Of a stretch of DNA of 14,142 nucleotides, positions 6,232 to 12,943 are shown piece after piece. The stretch comes from Thiotrichales bacterium (GTDB lineage Bacteria > Pseudomonadota > Gammaproteobacteria > Thiomicrospirales > Thiomicrospiraceae). The stretch lies in contig JALVTA010000008.1 in assembly GCA_027036095.1 (NCBI GenBank), positions 1-14,142 on the forward strand, written 5' to 3'. Below the pieces are notes generated by a model that saw only the letters and a program-made list of their open reading frames with translations, made no database searches and was not told the DNA's origin. The position numbers were made by a program, and so were the translations under genes. The first letter of the stretch is position 1, and every line of letters begins with the position of its first letter.

Positions 6232-6705
6232 CTATTGTCCGGCGAGTTCTCGCAGTGTCTCCAGCACGGCTTCCACGTGCCCGGGCACGCGCACCTTGCG
6301 CCATTCATGGCGCAGGATGCCTTCCGGGTCGATCAGGAAGGTACTGCGTTCGATGCCCATATACTCCCGGCCGTAATTCTTTTTGAGTTTGATCACGTCA
6401 AACAGCCGGCACAGAGTCTCGTCCGGGTCGGAGATCAGCTCGAACGGAAAACCGTATTTTTCCTTGAAACGTTCGTGGGACTTCAGGCTGTCGCGCGAGC
6501 AGCCGTAGATGTCACAGTTCAGGGCCTGAAAGTCGGCGTAATGATCGCGAAAGCCTTCTCCTTCCTTCGTACAGCCCGGTGTGTTGTCTTTCGGGTAGAA
6601 ATAGAGCACGGTCCAGTGGCCGAGCAGGTCTTCCCGGGTAAGCGTACCTTTTTCACCGGTGACGGCTGCGGAGAAAGGCGGAATGGGTTGGCCGATTTCA
6701 ACCAT
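6232..6705 (-). CDS. bcp: Thiol peroxidase Bcp (PrxQ), without the usual resolving cysteine
   Basis: This is a monomeric-type peroxiredoxin of the Bcp/PrxQ group that reduces peroxides and alkyl hydroperoxides with thioredoxin as likely donor. The protein has 157 residues. FYPKDNTPGCT places the peroxidatic cysteine at Cys45, and GIERSTFLIDPEGILRHEWRKV is family-typical. E. coli Bcp has its resolving cysteine five residues later; here that position is Glu50. The other known place, in the helix after SRDS-SH-F, carries Lys81. Remaining cysteines are Cys64, Cys69 and Cys99, so resolution is either by one of these or by an external thiol. The start at 6705 has AGGAG 8 bases upstream; an in-frame ATG at 6738 has none. 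It heads the bcp-phoH-dehydrogenase run and is divergent from dapA, an arrangement shared with pseudomonads. Confidence 0.93.
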   Translation of the reverse strand: MVEIGQPIPPFSAAVTGEKGTLTREDLLGHWTVLYFYPKDNTPGCTKEGEGFRDHYADFQALNCDIYGCSRDSLKSHERFKEKYGFPFELISDPDETLCRLFDVIKLKKNYGREYMGIERSTFLIDPEGILRHEWRKVRVPGHVEAVLETLRELAGQ

Positions 6706-6736
6706 GAGAACGCTCCTGTCGAGGGTGTTTTCCGTC

Positions 6737-6765
6737 ATTGTGCGTCTGTGCCGGAGTCCCTGCAA
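6737..6765 (-). promoter_or_regulatory. Possible promoter of the bcp operon
   Basis: On the minus strand TTGCAG and CACAAT are separated by exactly 17 bases, about 30 bases before the bcp start. The -10 matches four of six positions and the -35 three, so the support is mainly spacing and position in the divergent bcp-dapA gap. Confidence 0.3.
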
Positions 6766-6793
6766 GGGCATGCTCGAAAAAAGGGCGTCTCCC

Positions 6794-6822
6794 TTGCCTG
6801 CCTGTCGGGGCAGGGTTAAGAT
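6794..6822 (+). promoter_or_regulatory. Sigma-70 promoter of dapA-bamC
   Basis: TTGCCT (6794-6799) and TAAGAT (6817-6822) are separated by 17 bases. The predicted start near 6829 gives a leader of about 28 bases carrying the GGGAG ribosome-binding site before the GTG start of dapA. No riboswitch-sized leader is present, so a lysine riboswitch is excluded here. Confidence 0.55.
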
Positions 6823-6856
6823 TACGGTCTTCGAGAAACAGCCCGGGAGAAAGTGC

Positions 6857-7732
6857 GTGTTCAAAGGCAGTCTGGTCGCTCTCGTGACCCCCATGCAGGC
6901 GGATGAAAGCGTCGATTACGCTGCGCTGGAGCGCCTGATCGAATTCCACATCGAGCAGGGCACCGACGGTATTGTCAGCGTCGGTACCACGGGCGAGTCC
7001 GCTACGCTGGATCATCAGGAACACTGCGATGTGATGCGCTTTACCGTGGATAAGGTGGCCGGACGCGTTCCCGTGATTGCCGGCACCGGCTCCAATTCGA
7101 CCCGCGAGGCCATTGAGCTGACCCGATGCGCCAGGGAAATGGGGGCCGATGCGGCCCTGCTGGTAGCGCCCTATTACAACAAACCGACCCAGGAAGGGCT
7201 GTATCAGCACTACAGGGCCGTGGCCGAGGCCGTGGCCCTGCCGCAGATTCTCTACAACGTGCCCGGACGCACCGCGTGTGACATTCTTCCAGAAACCGTC
7301 GGACGGTTGGCGCAGATTCCCAACATCATCGGTATCAAGGAAGCTACTGGCGACCTGTCCCGCGTGCCGGAAATCCTGCGTCGCGTGGAGAGCGACTTCA
7401 TGCTCTACACCGGCGATGACGGCACGGCCATCGATTTCATTCTCGCCGGTGGGCACGGGGGTATTTCCGTCACGGCCAATGTGGCGCCGAAGGCGGTGCA
7501 TGAGGCCTACATGGCGGCGCTGGACGGCAACGAGCTGGTGGCCCGGGAGATTGACGCCACGCTGCGTGATCTGCATGGCGCGCTGTTTGTGGAATCCAAT
7601 CCCATCCCGGTCAAGTGGGCGCTGCATGAGATGGGACTGATCGGCGAGGCGATCCGGCTGCCGCTGACGCCGTTGAGCCGGGAGCACCATGCTGCCGTAC
7701 GTGCCGCCATGGAAAAGGCGGGCGTGCTATGA
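6857..7732 (+). CDS. dapA: 4-hydroxy-tetrahydrodipicolinate synthase DapA
   Basis: This cytoplasmic enzyme condenses pyruvate with aspartate semialdehyde, the first committed step of the diaminopimelate/lysine pathway. The 291-residue length equals that of the family. Lys161 in GIKEATGDL is the Schiff-base lysine; Tyr133 and Arg138 (YNVPGRT), Thr44 and Thr45 (GTTGES) and Tyr107 complete the active site. The start is read as GTG at 6857 because the protein then begins with FKGSLVALVTP, as other DapA proteins do, and GGGAGA lies 6 bases before it. An open frame extends upstream to 6659 but crosses the promoter and the divergent bcp gene. The stop overlaps the bamC start by four bases (ATGA). 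Confidence 0.96.
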   Translation: MFKGSLVALVTPMQADESVDYAALERLIEFHIEQGTDGIVSVGTTGESATLDHQEHCDVMRFTVDKVAGRVPVIAGTGSNSTREAIELTRCAREMGADAALLVAPYYNKPTQEGLYQHYRAVAEAVALPQILYNVPGRTACDILPETVGRLAQIPNIIGIKEATGDLSRVPEILRRVESDFMLYTGDDGTAIDFILAGGHGGISVTANVAPKAVHEAYMAALDGNELVAREIDATLRDLHGALFVESNPIPVKWALHEMGLIGEAIRLPLTPLSREHHAAVRAAMEKAGVL

Positions 7733-8871
7733 CGAAAATCAGACTGCGTCCGGTTGCGCTGGCTCTGCTGGCCGGCGGCCTGCTGTCGCTGGGCGGCTGC
7801 AGTTCCTTCTCCAAGGCGTTCAACTGGGGAGACAGCATCTGGGGGGGCAAGAATTACCGTGCCCAGGAGGAGCGCCTGGCCGAATCTCTGGAGGTGCCGC
7901 CCACGCTGGTGCGCCCGCAGCAGCAGGACAGCCTGGGGCTGCTCAGCAGCAAAGAGGCAGGCATGCTGCAGGACGGGCGTCTCAAAAGTGATGTGGCGCA
8001 GCTGAGCAGGTCGGACATTCCCGCCTATCACGCCAAGGGGGTGGCGGTGAAGGCGACCCTGTGCGAGCGCTGGCTGGCACTGGACGACGTAGATGCCGAT
8101 ACCGTCTGGCAGGGTGTGCAGAAATTCCTCAAGACCCTCGGTTACCCCATCAGCGAAGCCAACCGGGCCACCGGCATCATCCGTACCGGTTATGTGGCGC
8201 GCAAGGAAATCGTGCCGCTGGAGGATGTCAGTCCACTGACTCGTCTGTTCAATTCGTGGCGTCCGGAGACGGCGGAGGGCGCACTGGACCGTTTCGTAGT
8301 CCATGTGACCGTCGATGGCAGCACACACAGGGCGCAGATCCGCTTCCATCATCATCAGGTCTTCCAGACGGACGATGGCGATATCACCGTCTCGCGTGTG
8401 CGGCCCTATGACCCCGTCAAGGAGCTGGAGATGCTCTATCAGGCGGCCATCTTCTTCGGTGCTGCCAAGGAGCAGGCGCTCAAGCAGGTTGAGGTGAGCG
8501 CCCATACGGTCGAGATCGTGCAGGGGCGCGAGCTGGACGGTCTGGTGCTGCATGCGCCCATGAGCGAAGCCTGGGCCTATCTGCAGTCGATGGTCTGGCG
8601 CGTGGACTGGAAGGTTGAGAAAGTGGTGGCTGAGCGCCACGAGATGGTGCTCGACATCGGTCGCATGGAGCGAGAGCAGAAGAAAGGCTTCTGGAACAGT
8701 CTAGCGTTCTGGCGCAGCAGTGACCTGCCCGAAAAGGTCATTCTGCGCCTGAAGGCGACTGACAAATCGAATGAGACACTGCTGACGGTGCATGCGCCGG
8801 AGGGCGCCTCACCGTTGAACGCGGAGGACCGCCGCAGGCTGTTTGCCAAACTGGGGCTGCTGGGGCAGTAG
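7729..8871 (+). CDS. bamC: Outer-membrane assembly lipoprotein BamC (NlpB)
   Basis: BamC is an accessory lipoprotein of the BAM complex, which inserts beta-barrel proteins in the outer membrane. The signal peptide (MTKIRLRPVALALLAGGLLS) ends in a lipobox LGGC with the lipidated Cys24; Ser25 at +2 favours export to the outer membrane. A low-complexity linker follows, then two helix-grip-type domains are expected, about 105-225 and 245-375. The protein is 380 residues, somewhat longer than E. coli BamC (344). Identification rests on the lipoprotein signal, length, residue pattern (WLALDDVDADTVWQGVQKFL) and position directly after dapA, the standard order in gammaproteobacteria. It is translationally coupled to dapA through an ATGA overlap. 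Confidence 0.9.
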   Translation: MTKIRLRPVALALLAGGLLSLGGCSSFSKAFNWGDSIWGGKNYRAQEERLAESLEVPPTLVRPQQQDSLGLLSSKEAGMLQDGRLKSDVAQLSRSDIPAYHAKGVAVKATLCERWLALDDVDADTVWQGVQKFLKTLGYPISEANRATGIIRTGYVARKEIVPLEDVSPLTRLFNSWRPETAEGALDRFVVHVTVDGSTHRAQIRFHHHQVFQTDDGDITVSRVRPYDPVKELEMLYQAAIFFGAAKEQALKQVEVSAHTVEIVQGRELDGLVLHAPMSEAWAYLQSMVWRVDWKVEKVVAERHEMVLDIGRMEREQKKGFWNSLAFWRSSDLPEKVILRLKATDKSNETLLTVHAPEGASPLNAEDRRRLFAKLGLLGQ

Positions 8872-8889
8872 GCTGGCAGCCAGCTTTTT
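8871..8889 (+). terminator. Short intrinsic terminator after bamC
   Basis: GCTGG-CAG-CCAGC forms a 5-base-pair stem with a 3-base loop, followed at once by five T. It begins at the bamC stop codon. The stem is short, so termination may be incomplete and leave some read-through into purL. Confidence 0.5.
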
Positions 8890-8899
8890 CGTGATCGAG

Positions 8900-8923
8900 A
8901 TCAAGCCCTTCAACGGGCTTGAT
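8900..8923 (+). terminator. Second hairpin between bamC and purL, terminator or leader element
   Basis: ATCAAGCCC and GGGCTTGAT pair perfectly over nine bases around a 6-base loop, followed by TTGTTTG. It ends only 7 bases before the AAAGGAG of purL. It may back up the first terminator, or act as a structure in the purL leader that affects ribosome access. The two functions cannot be separated by sight. Confidence 0.5.
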
Positions 8924-8943
8924 TTGTTTGAAAGGAGTGCAGA

Positions 8944-11900
8944 ATGCAGGTGATCTGGGGTGAGGCGGCATTGACGGACTTCCGCCGCCGCAAGCTGCAG
9001 GAGAAGCTGGCGCAGGTCAGCGGCATCACGGGCGTGGAGGCCCACCATGTCTATTTCGTGGACAACCCGCCCCATGAGGATCGGGGTCAGGCGGTGCTGC
9101 ACCAGCTGCTCAACGGGCAGGCGCAGCCCTTGCCGGAGCCGGAAGCGGTGCATCTGATCGTCATTCCCCGTTTCGGCACCATCTCGCCCTGGGCCAGCAA
9201 GGCGACCGACATTGCCCATACCTGCGGTCTGACCGGCATCGCCCGTATCGAGCGAGGCATCGCCTGGCGCTTTGAAGGCGACTGGACACGGGAGGCCGTG
9301 GCGCCGTACATCCACGACCGCATGATGCAGGCGCTCATTGAGAACGTCCACGACGCCGAACAGCTGTTCGAAGTGCACGAGCCCCGTCCGCTGGAAACGG
9401 TCGATGTGCTCAATGGCGGGCGTCAGGCGCTGGAGGCGGCCAATGCACTGATGGGGCTGGCTCTGAGCGAGGATGAGATCGACTATCTGCTGGACAACTA
9501 CCTGTCGCTGGGGCGTAACCCCACTGATGCCGAGCTGATGATGTTCGCTCAGGCCAATTCGGAGCACTGCCGTCACAAGATTTTCAATGCCCGCTGGACC
9601 ATCGACGGGGAGGAGAAACCGCACACGCTGTTCGGCATGATCCGCAACACCTATCAGAATCACCGCGAAGGCATTCTGTCGGCCTATTCGGACAATGCCG
9701 CGGTGCTGGAGGGCTTCGAGGCCGCCCGTTTCTTTCCCCATCCGGACGATCGTATCTACCGCACCAGCAGAGAGCCGGTGCATATCCAGATCAAGGTGGA
9801 GACCCACAACCATCCCACCGCCATCTCGCCCTGGCCGGGGGCAGCGACCGGCTCCGGCGGGGAGATCCGTGACGAGGGAGCGACCGGACGCGGCGCCAAG
9901 CCCAAGGCAGGTCTGACCGGTTTTACCGTCTCCAACCTGCACATTCCCGGTCTGCGTCAGCCGTGGGAGCATGACTATGGCAAGCCTGCGCGCATCGCCT
10001 CGGCGCTGGAGATCATGCTCGACGGTCCGCTGGGGGCGGCAGCCTACAACAACGAGTTCGGCCGTCCGGCCATCTGCGGCTACTTCCGCACCTACGAGGT
10101 GCCCTTCATGACCCATGAAGGGGAGGAGATGCGCGGCTATCACAAGCCGGTGATGCTGGCCGGTGGCCTGGGCAACATCCGTGCGCAGCATGTGCACAAG
10201 GACACCATTCCCGCCGGTGCCAAGCTGGTGGTGCTGGGCGGTCCGGCCATGCTGATCGGCCTGGGGGGCGGCGCAGCCTCATCCGTAGACAGCGGTGCCG
10301 GCAGTGAGTCGCTGGATTTCGCCTCCGTGCAGCGGGACAACCCGGAGATGGAACGTCGGGCCCAGGAGGTGATCGACCGCTGCTGCTGGCTGGGCGAGGA
10401 TAACCCCATCGCGTCCATCCATGATGTGGGCGCGGGCGGCCTGTCCAATGCCTTTCCGGAGCTGGTCAATGATGCCGGCAAGGGCGGGGTTTTCGAGCTG
10501 CGCGACATCCCCTGTGACGAGCCGGGCATGTCGCCGATGGAAATCTGGTGCAACGAGTCCCAGGAGCGCTATGTCATCGCCCTCTATCCGGACAGGGTGG
10601 ATGCTTTCATCGAGATCTGCGAACGGGAGCGCTGTCCATGGGCCATTGTGGGCGAGGCGACGACAGATCAGCGCCTGAAGGTGCATGATCGCTATTTCGA
10701 CAACAATCCGGTGGACCTGCCTCTCAATGTGCTGCTGGGCAAGCCGCCGCGCATGCACCGGAATGTGACTTCCCGGAATCTGCCACAGGCAGGCTTCGAG
10801 AGCGAGATCCTGCCGCTGGGCGAGGTGGCCGAGCGTCTGCTGCAGCTGCCCACCATCGCCGACAAGACTTTCCTGATTACCATCGGTGACCGCACCATCA
10901 CCGGCATGGTGGCGCGGGATCAGATGGTGGGACCATGGCAGGTGCCGGTGGCAGACTGTGGTGTGACCCTCACCGACTACGAACATTACACCGGCGAGGC
11001 CATGAGCATGGGCGAGCGCCCGGCGGTGGCGCTGGTCAATCCCAAGGCGTCCGCACGCCTGGCCATTGCCGAGGCCATTACCAATATCGCCGCCGCCCGC
11101 ATCGGCAGGTTGAGCGACATCAAGCTTTCCGCCAACTGGATGGCGGCCGCCGGGCATCCGGGCGAGGATGCCAAACTGTATGAGGCTGTGGAGGCGGTGG
11201 GCATGGAGCTGTGTCCGGCGCTGGATCTGACCGTTCCGGTAGGCAAGGATTCCCTCTCCATGCGGACCGTATGGGAGGAAAACGGTGAGCAGAAAGCCGT
11301 CACCGCACCGGTGACGCTGGTCATCTCCGCCTTCGCACCCGTGCAGGATGCACGGCGTACGCTGACGCCGCAGCTGCGCACGGACCGGGGCGAGAGCCAG
11401 CTGCTGCTGATCGACCTTGGGCGGGGGCAGCACCGCCTGGGCGGTAGCTGTCTGGCACAGGTCTACAGTCAGGTGGGCGATGTTACCGCCGATCTGGACA
11501 GGCCGGAAGACCTCAAGGGGCTGTTTGATGCCGTTCAGGTGCTCAATGACGCCGATCTGATCTGGGCCTACCATGACCGCTCCGACGGCGGCCTGCTGGT
11601 AACACTGGCGGAGATGGCCTTCGCCGGTCGCTGCGGCTTCGACATTGAGCTGTCACCGCTGGGCAACCGTCCTGTCGCCGCTCTGTGCGCCGAAGAGCCG
11701 GGTGCCGTACTGCAGGTGCCGGCCGACCGCATCAAGGAGGTGGAGGCGGTGCTGCACGACCATGGACTGGCCGAATGCAGCCACTGGCTGGGCAGCGTGC
11801 GCGAGGATGCGCGACTGGTCTTCCGCCTCGACGGACAGATCTGGCATGAGGCGGACCGGCGAGACTGGTACCGCCTGTGGACGCGTACCACCTTCGCCAT

Positions 11901-12804
11901 GCAGAAGTTGCGTGACAATGCCGAAGTGGTGGAGCAGGCCGAAGCCCTGCTGGATGCCCCCGATGAGGTCAGCGCCCTGATGGCGCGTCCCGGCTTCGAT
12001 ATCGAAGAGAACGTGGCCGCGCCCTACATCAACATGGGCGCCCGGCCGAAGGTGGCCATCCTGCGCGAGCAGGGGGTCAACGGCCAGCAGGAAATGGCCG
12101 CCGCCTTCACCCTGGCCGGTTTCGATGCGGTGGACGTGCATATGGAAGATGTGCTGCGTGACGGGCTGCGCTTCGATGACTTCAAGGGGCTGGTGGCCTG
12201 CGGCGGCTTCTCCTATGGCGATGTGCTGGGTGCCGGCCGAGGCTGGGCCAGCTCCATTCTGCACAATGCGCAGGCGCGGGAGACGTTCGAGCGGTTCTTC
12301 CACCGCGAAGACACCTTTGCGCTGGGCGTGTGCAACGGCTGTCAGATGCTCTCCAATCTCAAGGAGCTGATTCCGGGCGCGGAGCACTGGCCGCGTTTCG
12401 TGCGCAATGCCTCCGAACAGTTCGAGGCGCGCCTGTCGCTGGTGGAGGTGACCGACTCGCCCTCCATCCTGCTGGACGGCATGGCCGGCTCCATCATTCC
12501 GGTGGCGGTTGCCCACGGCGAGGGACGGGTGCAGTTCTCCAGTGAGGCGGATGCCGGGGCGGCTGCGCTGGCGCTGCGCTATGTGGACGGAACCGGCATG
12601 CCCACGGAGACCTATCCGCTCAATCCCAACGGTTCCGCCGGCGGCATGACCGGATTTACCACCACCGACGGGCGGGTGACCATCATGATGCCGCACCCGG
12701 AACGGGTCTTCCGCGCCGTGCAGCACAGCTGGAAGCCGGATCACTGGCAGGAGCGGGCGCCGTGGCGTCGTCTGTTTGAAAACGCGCGCCGCTGGGTGGG
12801 ATGA
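8944..12804 (+). CDS. purL: Phosphoribosylformylglycinamidine synthase PurL, single-chain form
   Basis: PurL catalyses the fourth step of purine synthesis, converting FGAR, glutamine and ATP to FGAM in the cytoplasm. This is the large one-chain form (1286 residues; E. coli 1295) with a PurS-like N-terminal domain (about 1-145), a linker, the ATP-dependent synthetase core (about 210-980) and a C-terminal class I glutaminase (about 1035-1286). The glutaminase triad is visible: Cys1130 in GVCNGCQM, and His1251 and Glu1253 in PHPERVF. The core has the signature THNHPTAISPWPGAATGSGG. AAGGAG stands 7 bases before the ATG. The large form excludes the separate PurS/PurQ/PurL arrangement of Gram-positives and archaea. 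No PurR-like operator was recognised upstream, and the promoter must lie within bamC or in the 50 bases after the first terminator. Confidence 0.98.
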   Translation: MQVIWGEAALTDFRRRKLQEKLAQVSGITGVEAHHVYFVDNPPHEDRGQAVLHQLLNGQAQPLPEPEAVHLIVIPRFGTISPWASKATDIAHTCGLTGIARIERGIAWRFEGDWTREAVAPYIHDRMMQALIENVHDAEQLFEVHEPRPLETVDVLNGGRQALEAANALMGLALSEDEIDYLLDNYLSLGRNPTDAELMMFAQANSEHCRHKIFNARWTIDGEEKPHTLFGMIRNTYQNHREGILSAYSDNAAVLEGFEAARFFPHPDDRIYRTSREPVHIQIKVETHNHPTAISPWPGAATGSGGEIRDEGATGRGAKPKAGLTGFTVSNLHIPGLRQPWEHDYGKPARIASALEIMLDGPLGAAAYNNEFGRPAICGYFRTYEVPFMTHEGEEMRGYHKPVMLAGGLGNIRAQHVHKDTIPAGAKLVVLGGPAMLIGLGGGAASSVDSGAGSESLDFASVQRDNPEMERRAQEVIDRCCWLGEDNPIASIHDVGAGGLSNAFPELVNDAGKGGVFELRDIPCDEPGMSPMEIWCNESQERYVIALYPDRVDAFIEICERERCPWAIVGEATTDQRLKVHDRYFDNNPVDLPLNVLLGKPPRMHRNVTSRNLPQAGFESEILPLGEVAERLLQLPTIADKTFLITIGDRTITGMVARDQMVGPWQVPVADCGVTLTDYEHYTGEAMSMGERPAVALVNPKASARLAIAEAITNIAAARIGRLSDIKLSANWMAAAGHPGEDAKLYEAVEAVGMELCPALDLTVPVGKDSLSMRTVWEENGEQKAVTAPVTLVISAFAPVQDARRTLTPQLRTDRGESQLLLIDLGRGQHRLGGSCLAQVYSQVGDVTADLDRPEDLKGLFDAVQVLNDADLIWAYHDRSDGGLLVTLAEMAFAGRCGFDIELSPLGNRPVAALCAEEPGAVLQVPADRIKEVEAVLHDHGLAECSHWLGSVREDARLVFRLDGQIWHEADRRDWYRLWTRTTFAMQKLRDNAEVVEQAEALLDAPDEVSALMARPGFDIEENVAAPYINMGARPKVAILREQGVNGQQEMAAAFTLAGFDAVDVHMEDVLRDGLRFDDFKGLVACGGFSYGDVLGAGRGWASSILHNAQARETFERFFHREDTFALGVCNGCQMLSNLKELIPGAEHWPRFVRNASEQFEARLSLVEVTDSPSILLDGMAGSIIPVAVAHGEGRVQFSSEADAGAAALALRYVDGTGMPTETYPLNPNGSAGGMTGFTTTDGRVTIMMPHPERVFRAVQHSWKPDHWQERAPWRRLFENARRWVG

Positions 12805-12852
12805 GTCCTTGTGTTTATGGTGATATAAGAAAAAATGATTAACCTGATGCGG

Positions 12853-12874
12853 GCAGGTGATTAGACACGCCTGC
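12853..12874 (+). other. Imperfect hairpin in the purL-soxB gap
   Basis: GCAGGTG and CGCCTGC pair over seven positions (one G-T) around an 8-base loop, 49 bases after the purL stop. There is no T run behind it, so it is not a standard intrinsic terminator. It may be an operator-like or Rho-related structure, or chance. The rest of the gap is AT-rich near 12815-12842 and holds the soxB promoter. Confidence 0.25.
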
Positions 12875-12889
12875 GCGCAGTGGGTATGA

Positions 12890-12917
12890 TTTACAGGATT
12901 GATATCGGATTTACCCT
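12890..12917 (+). promoter_or_regulatory. Possible promoter of soxB
   Basis: TTTACA (12890-12895) and TACCCT (12912-12917) stand 16 bases apart, about 26 bases before the soxB start. The -35 is a good match, the -10 is weak, which would suit an activator-dependent promoter. No Fnr-type or other known operator was seen in the gap. Confidence 0.25.
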
Positions 12918-12943
12918 TAACTACATCATCGAAGGAGCCCTCA

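Noticed and set aside
4843..6819. A very long open frame on the plus strand opposite the PhoH-type gene and bcp
   Set aside because: It lies opposite two well-identified genes, has no family-like text and arises from GC-rich codon use in the antisense frame. Similar long antisense frames opposite purL and soxB were rejected for the same reason.
6659..6856. N-terminal extension of DapA to an upstream ATG
   Set aside because: It would cross the dapA promoter and the start of the divergent bcp gene; the GTG at 6857 matches the family start and has a ribosome-binding site.
6706..6894. N-terminal extension of Bcp
   Set aside because: The added residues look unlike Bcp and overlap the dapA start; AGGAG stands correctly before the ATG at 6705.
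8900..8923. The palindrome before purL as a Crp/Fnr operator
   Set aside because: It contains ATCAA and TTGAT in the reverse order and with wide spacing, so it is not the TTGAT-N4-ATCAA site; it is a hairpin.
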